Source: Bacteroidales bacterium (GTDB taxonomy: Bacteria; Bacteroidota; Bacteroidia; Bacteroidales; WCHB1-69). Taken from it: a stretch of 24,171 bases of DNA. The notes below the pieces were generated by a model, which ran no database searches, was not told where the DNA came from, and saw nothing but the letters and a program-made list of their open reading frames with translations. The DNA is taken from the NCBI GenBank assembly GCA_028684405.1, contig JAQUGA010000015.1:1-24171 (forward strand), read 5' to 3'. The position numbers and the translations under genes are program-made. Positions 15,840-21,436 of this stretch are shown piece by piece; the first letter of the stretch is position 1, and each line of letters opens with the position of its first letter.

Positions 15840-18737
15840 TCACAAACGAATAAGCCAATCTTGAGAAGGCAAATTAGATATTACGGGCAAACTAATGATT
15901 ACTTTTGTTCCATGATCATTTGGATCTATATCGCTGATGTCTTGTATTGATAAGTCAAAAATATTGTTATGTAATTTTTTCAATAACAACAACCGCTCTC
16001 TGGAAATATTTATGGCAGAAGAGGTGTGATTTGTTTTATCGCTCATTGTTTTATTAATCCCAATTCCATTATCCGTAATTTCAATAAAAATGGAATTTTC
16101 TTGCTTAAAAACATTTACAGACACCTTGCTCTCTAAAGTAATTGGAGACAAACCATGCCAAATTGCATTTTCAACAAAGGGCTGAATAATATTGGAAGGA
16201 ATGAAAATTTTATTCTCATTTATTTGGGGATCAACGGTAAGTTTGTAGTTTAATCGTTCATCAAATCGAAACGATTCAAGTTGCATGTACAAATCAAGTG
16301 CTTTGATTTCATCGGCTAATGAGTTAAAACTCTGTTTCGAATTTTCAAAATGAATACGAATTAGTTTTGTAAACCTTTTTAAATATTGACCTGCCTTATC
16401 TACACTTACATACTTCATATAATATTGTATGGAATTGAGCACATTAAAAACAAAATGTGGATTCATCAATGCGGTCAAAGCTCGAAATTCCATATTCACA
16501 ATTTTTCGTTGATTGGTCAAATTTTCCGTCTCTCTCTTTCGCAAATGTGCAAGTCTGAGATGAAAAGCAAAAAGAACTAAAACAATAACAAAAAATCCGA
16601 CCAAAATAATAAACCATATTTGCAACCACCATGGTGTTTTAATTGTAAAACAAAGTTTAGCTAAAGGGCTTTGCATGCCATTTTCCGACACAGCAATCAC
16701 CTCAAAACAATAACTTCCTTTGGGTAGATTATTAAAGTTTACAGATTCATTGTTGGTGGTATTCCAATTGGAATCTTTATTTAAACGATATTTAAAAGAA
16801 ATAGATTGAGGGTTTTTATAGTAAAATCCAACATATTCAACCCGGATATTTCTGGAGTTGTAATCAAAATTCAGGCTATCATTTACCTGATGTGGAATGC
16901 CATCTACTATAATTTCGGAAATAGAAATTCGAGGTTTTATTTTTTCTGTATCTAAAAAAAGTTTATTGGGAACAATTCTGCATAATCCTTTTTCTGACGT
17001 CAACCAGACCACTGAATCCAAAGCAACAATCGCTCTAATTTCATCTCCAATAATTCCTTGCAATTGATTGATTTTTGTCAACTTTTCTTTTTCATACAAA
17101 AACAAGCCTTTGTACGTGCCTATCCACAATTGATCATCTTGCCCTAGAGCAAGTGAACTTATTTTGATATTATGCAACAAATGGAATATTTGTGTATTGG
17201 GCTTGTTTTTATTTACAAGCATAAGCCCTTTTTCCATCGCAATCCAAACTTTTTCACCTTGAATTACAATTGCATTAACTTCATTGTTTGTGTTTTTCTT
17301 ATTTAAAAAAGCAGGTCTAAGGGAGTCTGTCAAAGTATAAACTCCATTATTGGTTCCAATCCATTTGGTGTTATCTGAATCCTTGGTAACACAAAAAACC
17401 TTGGAATCTTTTATATCACTAAGAATTTCAGGAGCAACAATTTGTTTGTTTATCAGAAAATAAACTCCTTTGCGTGTAAGCAACCACAAAGTGTCGTTGA
17501 CAAGTTGTAAATTAAGAATTCGATCCGGAACTTCATAAGTTTCCTGAATCTCATGATTGTATATAATATTTATTTTGTCGTTTGAAGGAAGATATACCTT
17601 TCCATCCCTTCCTTCCACAACATTCCAAACGGACGATGAAATTATTCGCTCTTTTAAAGAATTTATTTTTACATCTTGAATGTAATTAATACCCGAATAG
17701 GTTGTAATCCAGAGGTTTTTATTTTCGCTGTACGACAGGTTTAATAAATAATTGTCGTAAAGACCATCTTCCTTGGTATATGTTTGAGCAAACTCCGTGG
17801 AAAAGCAAAACGCCCCCATACCCACAGATCCAAGCCAGATATTATCTTCGTTGTCTTTAAGCATCGAATATATTGGGACTTCAGATATTTTCCCTGGATC
17901 TATATACTTACGCTGATGTAAATCATAAACAAACATCTTTTCCGGAAAGGCATAAAACCATAAATAGTGATCGTCTTTCACTTCCAAAATTCCAATTTCA
18001 CGAGCTGCAAGATGCTCGTTTATCTCCATCTCTTTTTCGAAATTATTAAGAACTACAATTTTATCAAATGATCCTAGATAAAACTTCCCAGAATTTGACG
18101 TAGTAATTCCTATAACAGTCAAGTTGGTATCAATATATTTAGGAATAACAGAATCTCGAGAAACCAAATAAAGCCCATCGCTAGCCCCCACATACAAATC
18201 TTTATTACGATCCAAATAAAGTGAAGTTATATATTCGGTATCGTTTTCGGAAAAAATCGGCTGTTCGGTATAAGAATATTTATTTATTTTTTTGGATACA
18301 TATCCCAACTTCCATTCCGAAGAAACAATCCAAAGACGCCCCCATTTATCAAATTCCATAAAAAGAATCTCTTTGGGTAAGTTTGGAATCTTCGTGCTGA
18401 TGTCAAAAACTTTTCCTTTGTAGATACAAAACAAGCCAAACCCAAAGGTACTGCCGCAGATAATATCACTATTGGGCATCTCTCGGATGGCCAAAACCTT
18501 ATTCGTAGGCAAACCTTGTTCTGTGCTGTAGTTTTTAAACTGAATTCCGTCAAAACGACTAATGCCATATCCGGTTGAGAACCATATAAATCCTTTGGAA
18601 TCCTGACACATTCTAAATATAGTAGAATTGGCCAATCCATTTTCTACATTATAATTCCGGGATACGAGCGATTGACTTATTCCAATAACTGAAATCTGAA
18701 TAAAAAAGAGTAAAAAGAGGAGTCTTTTGTTTTTCAT
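15840..18737 (-). CDS. Propeller-sensor LytS-type histidine kinase
   Basis: A 965-aa membrane histidine kinase. A signal peptide (1-22) leads to an extracytoplasmic two-component-regulator propeller. Repeats include CQDSKGFIWFSTGYGISRFD, LKDNEDNIWLGSVGMG, KDSDNTKWIGTNNGVYTL and GQDDQLWIGTYKGLFLY. A Y_Y_Y-type beta-sandwich follows (VEYVGFYYKNPQSISFKYRL to SPLAKLCFTIKTPWW), then one membrane helix (about 708-730). After a short coiled coil comes a His_kinase (LytS/YehU) domain with the phospho-acceptor H761 in LMNPHFVFNVLNSIQ. The ATPase domain shows IIQPFVENAIWHGL (N box), DNGIGI and GTKVIISLP. It should sense an outside ligand and phosphorylate the regulator encoded immediately upstream: that gene's stop and this start overlap by 4 nt (ATGA). 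The inducer is unknown; polysaccharide breakdown products are common for such propellers. Confidence 0.9.
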   Translation of the reverse strand: MKNKRLLFLLFFIQISVIGISQSLVSRNYNVENGLANSTIFRMCQDSKGFIWFSTGYGISRFDGIQFKNYSTEQGLPTNKVLAIREMPNSDIICGSTFGFGLFCIYKGKVFDISTKIPNLPKEILFMEFDKWGRLWIVSSEWKLGYVSKKINKYSYTEQPIFSENDTEYITSLYLDRNKDLYVGASDGLYLVSRDSVIPKYIDTNLTVIGITTSNSGKFYLGSFDKIVVLNNFEKEMEINEHLAAREIGILEVKDDHYLWFYAFPEKMFVYDLHQRKYIDPGKISEVPIYSMLKDNEDNIWLGSVGMGAFCFSTEFAQTYTKEDGLYDNYLLNLSYSENKNLWITTYSGINYIQDVKINSLKERIISSSVWNVVEGRDGKVYLPSNDKINIIYNHEIQETYEVPDRILNLQLVNDTLWLLTRKGVYFLINKQIVAPEILSDIKDSKVFCVTKDSDNTKWIGTNNGVYTLTDSLRPAFLNKKNTNNEVNAIVIQGEKVWIAMEKGLMLVNKNKPNTQIFHLLHNIKISSLALGQDDQLWIGTYKGLFLYEKEKLTKINQLQGIIGDEIRAIVALDSVVWLTSEKGLCRIVPNKLFLDTEKIKPRISISEIIVDGIPHQVNDSLNFDYNSRNIRVEYVGFYYKNPQSISFKYRLNKDSNWNTTNNESVNFNNLPKGSYCFEVIAVSENGMQSPLAKLCFTIKTPWWLQIWFIILVGFFVIVLVLFAFHLRLAHLRKRETENLTNQRKIVNMEFRALTALMNPHFVFNVLNSIQYYMKYVSVDKAGQYLKRFTKLIRIHFENSKQSFNSLADEIKALDLYMQLESFRFDERLNYKLTVDPQINENKIFIPSNIIQPFVENAIWHGLSPITLESKVSVNVFKQENSIFIEITDNGIGINKTMSDKTNHTSSAINISRERLLLLKKLHNNIFDLSIQDISDIDPNDHGTKVIISLPVISNLPSQDWLIRL

Positions 18738-19504
18738 TCAAGATTTATTCCGTTAATCAATTGCATTAGTTCAGCACTTTTTCCTCTGGCAATTGGAACA
18801 ACTTCTTTGTTTGATAAGGTGACCGCCCCGCCATCTTTAAAATTCATCTCTTTGATGTGAACCAAGTTGATTAAAAACGATTTATGAATTCTAAAAAAAC
18901 GCAAAGAGGAAAATTTGGTCTCAAAAAAAAGCAATGTTTTGGATGATAACAGTACGCTTCCATCTATTAAGTGAATGTCGGAGTAATTATTGTTTCCTTT
19001 AAACATTACAATGTCATCAACATTTACCACTTTATAGCCTTTGGAATAAGGAAGCGTTACTTTTTGAACCTTTTCCGAAATAATCATGCTCTTAATTGTC
19101 TGTTCCAAATTTGGAGAAAGAGCATCCTTATCCGATTTTAATTTAAACAGAATCTTGTGTATGGTTTCATCCAACTCATCTTCATCAATGGGTTTTAGCA
19201 AATAATCAAAAGCTTGTTTTTTGATGGCCTCTATTGCGTGATTGTTGTAAGCTGTTGTAAATACAACCAGAAAATCACGGAAATCAAAAATGTCTAAAAA
19301 TTCCAAGCCGGACATTTCAGGCATATGAATATCTAAAAACACAACATCTGGTTTTTTGGCCTTAATTATTTTTAAGCCATCCATACAATTACTTGAAATA
19401 CCGCAAACCTCAACTTGCTCAAACTTTTCCTGAAGGAGCATTTTTAGAGATTCCCTAGCATGTAATTCATCATCAATAATAACAGCTTTAATAATTGTAT
19501 CCAT
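18734..19504 (-). CDS. LytTR-family response regulator
   Basis: A 256-aa cytosolic response regulator. The receiver domain (about 5-120) has the acidic pair D11-D12 in VIIDDE, phospho-acceptor D58 in VVFLDIHMPEMSG, the switch Thr in VVFTTAY and the invariant Lys in YLLKPID. A linker leads to a LytTR DNA-binding domain (about 145-250) containing VTLPYSKGYKVVNVDDIVMF, GNNNYSDIHL, FFRIHKSFLINL and VPIARG, a good match throughout. LytTR regulators bind paired direct repeats in promoters. Its gene is first in a two-gene unit with the propeller kinase downstream, joined by a 4-nt ATGA overlap, so they form a cognate pair. A TATATTTG box lies 34 nt before the start. Confidence 0.95.
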   Translation of the reverse strand: MDTIIKAVIIDDELHARESLKMLLQEKFEQVEVCGISSNCMDGLKIIKAKKPDVVFLDIHMPEMSGLEFLDIFDFRDFLVVFTTAYNNHAIEAIKKQAFDYLLKPIDEDELDETIHKILFKLKSDKDALSPNLEQTIKSMIISEKVQKVTLPYSKGYKVVNVDDIVMFKGNNNYSDIHLIDGSVLLSSKTLLFFETKFSSLRFFRIHKSFLINLVHIKEMNFKDGGAVTLSNKEVVPIARGKSAELMQLINGINLE

Positions 19505-19538
19505 CCCCTAAAAATATAATGTGTTTTGTTTTTCATTA

Positions 19539-19546
19539 CAAATATA
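19539..19546 (-). promoter_or_regulatory. Candidate -7 promoter box for the lytTR-lytS pair
   Basis: On the - strand the bases read TATATTTG, a full match to the Bacteroidota -7 consensus, 34 nt before the regulator ATG. No TTG is found at the usual -33 distance. The repeat array begins only about 60 nt further upstream. Confidence 0.4.
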
Positions 19547-19605
19547 AGAATTTATTTTTTATTCTGATGAAAAAAGATTTATGTATAATAAACAAGAGCA
19601 CAATG

Positions 19606-19715
19606 CACAGATGAAGAGGAACGCAGATGAAGAGGAACGCAGAGATTTACGCAAAGGACCGCAGAGGCTACGCAAATTAACGCCGAGCATATTTCTTTTG
19701 TTCCAATGCGTTCAC
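19606..19715. repeat. Head segment of the first composite repeat
   Basis: It starts CACAGATGAAGAGG and contains a 16-nt unit repeated in tandem at 19608-19623 and 19624-19639. Motifs in the opposite orientation to the array follow (CGCAGAG, ACGCAAAGG, CCGCAGAGG). Positions 19638-19673 (36 nt) are identical to 20782-20817 in the second composite repeat, and both continue with ATTAACGC-GAG-ATATTT. It acts as an inverted counter-arm to the CTTTGCGG array that follows. Confidence 0.85.
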
Positions 19716-20300
19716 TTCTTTGCGATTCTCTGCGATCTTCTATGCGTTGCTTGCGCTCAATTTCTTTCTTTGCGGTTCTCTGCGTTCTAACTTTGCGGCT
19801 CTTTGCGCTCTTTTAGTCGTTGCTTGCGATCTTCTATGCGTTGCTTGCGGCTCAACTTCTTCCTTTGCGGTTCTTTGCGTATTCCCTTTGCGGATCTCTG
19901 CGCTCTTTTAGTCGTTACTTGCGATCTTTTAAGCGTTGCTTGCGGCTCAACTTCTTCCTTTGCGGTTCTCTGCGTCTTCACTTTGCGGCTCTTTGCGCTC
20001 TTTTAGTCGTTGCTTGCGATCTTCTATGCGTTGCTTGCGGCTCAACTTCTTCCTTTGCGGTTCTTTGCGTATTCCCTTTGCGGCTCTCTGCGCTCTTTTA
20101 GTCGTTACTTGCGATCTTTTAAGCGTTGCTTGCGGCTCAACTTCTTTCTTTGCGGTCCTCTGCGTATTCCCTTTGCGGATCTCTGCGCTCTTTTAGTCGT
20201 TACTTGCGATCTTTTAAGCGTTGCTTGCGGCTCAACTTCTTTCTTTGCGGTTCTCTGCGTCTTCCCTTTGCGGCTCTCTGCGCTCTTTTAGACGCCCTTT
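19716..20300. repeat. 95-bp tandem repeat array, six units plus a partial unit
   Basis: The marker TTTTAG recurs at 19811, 19906, 20001, 20096, 20191 and 20286, exactly 95 nt apart each time; 19716-19810 is a diverged first unit. Each unit is itself built of degenerate 20- to 30-nt parts starting with CTTTGCGG or CTTGCG. Units at 19811 and 20001 share CGTTGCTTGCGATCTTCTATG; those at 19906, 20096 and 20191 share CGTTACTTGCGATCTTTTAAG, which suggests duplication of a 190-bp double unit. The array is about half G+C, well above its surroundings. Because 95 is not a multiple of three, near-identical open frames (CGSLRSF-type) occur in all three forward frames; they are not genes. Confidence 0.97.
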
Positions 20301-20312
20301 CTTCTTCGGAAA

Positions 20313-20690
20313 TTATAAATTATTTACCAATCTTTTTATTCCGTCTTTCATTCTTAAAACATTGAAATTCATCAATAAACCCAATTTACAACCAGAAATC
20401 TTCAAATACGTCAACAACTGAGCGACATGAATATCATTTATATCTTCTACTGCTTTTAGTTCAATAATAACTTTATTTTCAACTATTAAATCAATTTTAT
20501 ATCCATAATTCAAATTTATTTCCTTGTAGATTAACGGCAATGCTTTTTGTCTTTCAACTATTAATCCTACTTTTTGTAGTTCGTAATATAAACACTGCTC
20601 ATAAGCACTTTCTAATAATCCAGGACCTAATAATCTATGAACCTCAATGGCACATCCAATAATTTCTTTAGAAATTTGATTTTCTTCCAT
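20313..20690 (-). CDS. GxxExxY protein, PD-(D/E)XK nuclease-like
   Basis: A 125-aa protein of the GxxExxY (PDDEXK_3) family. The name-giving motif is G24-LL-E27-SA-Y30 in LLGPGLLESAYEQCLYYEL. The nuclease-like core has D67 in YGYKIDLIV, E77 and K79 in VIIELKAVE, and a Q91-xxx-Y95 motif (AQLLTYL) as in RecB-type nucleases. The C terminus has GLLMNFN and IKRLVNNL, the family's usual ending. The length is normal and the frame intact, so it is probably expressed. Its biochemical role is not established in the family; DNA cleavage or processing is inferred from the fold. It sits alone between two copies of a composite repeat, with its stop 12 nt from the end of the 95-bp array and its start 44 nt from the second repeat. 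The ATG is the only sensible start (MEENQISKEIIGCAIEVH). Confidence 0.92.
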   Translation of the reverse strand: MEENQISKEIIGCAIEVHRLLGPGLLESAYEQCLYYELQKVGLIVERQKALPLIYKEINLNYGYKIDLIVENKVIIELKAVEDINDIHVAQLLTYLKISGCKLGLLMNFNVLRMKDGIKRLVNNL

Positions 20691-20734
20691 AAGACTTAGT
20701 TATTTTACTCGCTAAATTAAACTATTTTGGAATA

Positions 20735-21040
20735 CACAGATAAAAAGAGCGTAAAGGGCATTTAAAAGGACCGCAGAGAACCGCAGAGATTTACGCAAAG
20801 GACCGCAGAGGCTACGCGGATTAACGCTGAGTATATTTTCCTTCATATTGCTTGCGCACAATTTCTTCTTTGCGGTTCTCCGCGTCTTCCCTTTGCTGAC
20901 CTCTGCGCTCTTTTAGTCGTTGCTTGCGCTCAACTTCTCCCTTTGCGGTTCTCTGCGTTTTCCCTTTGCGGCTCTCTGCGCTCTTTTAGTCGTTGCTTGC
21001 GCTCTTTTATGCATTGCTTGCGCTCTTTTATGCGTTCTTT
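20735..21040. repeat. Second composite repeat with shorter array
   Basis: It begins CACAGATAAAAAGAG and has the same inverted head as the first copy (36 nt identical at 20782-20817). The AT-rich joint GAGTATATTTTCC is followed by an array in the forward orientation. TTTTAGTCG occurs at 20911 and 20984, a 73-nt step that equals the 95-nt unit minus one 22-nt sub-unit. The end is a 21-nt tandem of TGCTTGCGCTCTTTTATGC. It finishes at the stop codon of the orphan sorting-domain ORF. Confidence 0.95.
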
Positions 21041-21327
21041 CAATACAAGCTATTTATAATCACCACTTTTTCTTTCTTAATTACTTTGTCATTTGACAAA
21101 ACAGAAAAATAATAAATACCATTTGCAAGATTAAATTGCATTTGCTTTGGGACTTCTTGCAAAATGGAAAAGTTTTTATTCGAAAAGACCAATTGCCCCT
21201 TGTCATTATATATTTCTAATGCAACATTGTCAATATTTTTTTCGGTGGATATTACAATATTTTGTCCATTGCATGGGTTGGGATAAAGTGTAATTTCCAA
21301 ATCAGCCAGATTATATTTAGTTGTCAT
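21040..21327 (-). CDS. Orphan T9SS type A sorting domain (probable gene remnant)
   Basis: A 95-aa frame that is almost entirely a type A C-terminal sorting domain: DLEITLYPNPCNGQNIVI at the start, LEIYNDKGQLVFSNKNF in the middle and LANGIYYFSVLSNDKVIKKE near the end. It has no signal peptide and no cargo domain, so as it stands it could not reach the periplasm. An in-frame TGA lies four codons before the ATG. Repeats bound it on both sides: the second composite repeat ends at its stop, and another repeat lies just before its start. The simplest reading is the surviving 3' end of a larger secreted-protein gene cut down by repeat-mediated rearrangement. A small intact gene cannot be excluded. 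Confidence 0.6.
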   Translation of the reverse strand: MTTKYNLADLEITLYPNPCNGQNIVISTEKNIDNVALEIYNDKGQLVFSNKNFSILQEVPKQMQFNLANGIYYFSVLSNDKVIKKEKVVIINSLY

Positions 21328-21337
21328 AGTTTTTATT

Positions 21338-21436
21338 CACAGTTGAACACAAAGAATTTCTCGCAAAACATCTCTTAGAAAGACGCTAAGACGCCAAGAA
21401 TATATTTCTTTGCGACTCTGGGTCTTAGCGAGAGTC
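21338..21436. repeat. Third TGCG-type inverted repeat
   Basis: It starts CACAG like the two large copies and has a left arm with CTCGCAAAAC and AAGACGCTAAGACGCC. The AT-rich joint AAGAATATATTTC is followed by a right arm with CTTTGCGAC and GGTCTTAGCGAGAG. CGCTAAGAC (21384-21392) pairs perfectly with GTCTTAGCG (21422-21430). It directly follows the 3' end of the large surface-protein gene, so it may also act as that gene's terminator. Confidence 0.7.

Noticed and set aside
19716..20300. Possible CRISPR array
   Set aside because: The units are contiguous with no unique spacers between short identical repeats, differences are scattered substitutions, and there are no cas genes nearby.
19581..20421. 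Seven or more overlapping forward open frames of 60-93 codons with CGSLRSF/LNFFLCGSLR-like translations
   Set aside because: They are products of the 95-bp tandem array. The period is not divisible by three, so the same string appears in all three frames. There is no start context, and composition is dictated by the repeat.
19638..20817. Composite transposon bounded by the two 36-nt identical heads
   Set aside because: The heads are in direct orientation and no transposase or target-site duplication is visible. A transposon claim is not supported, although a mobile repeat unit remains possible.
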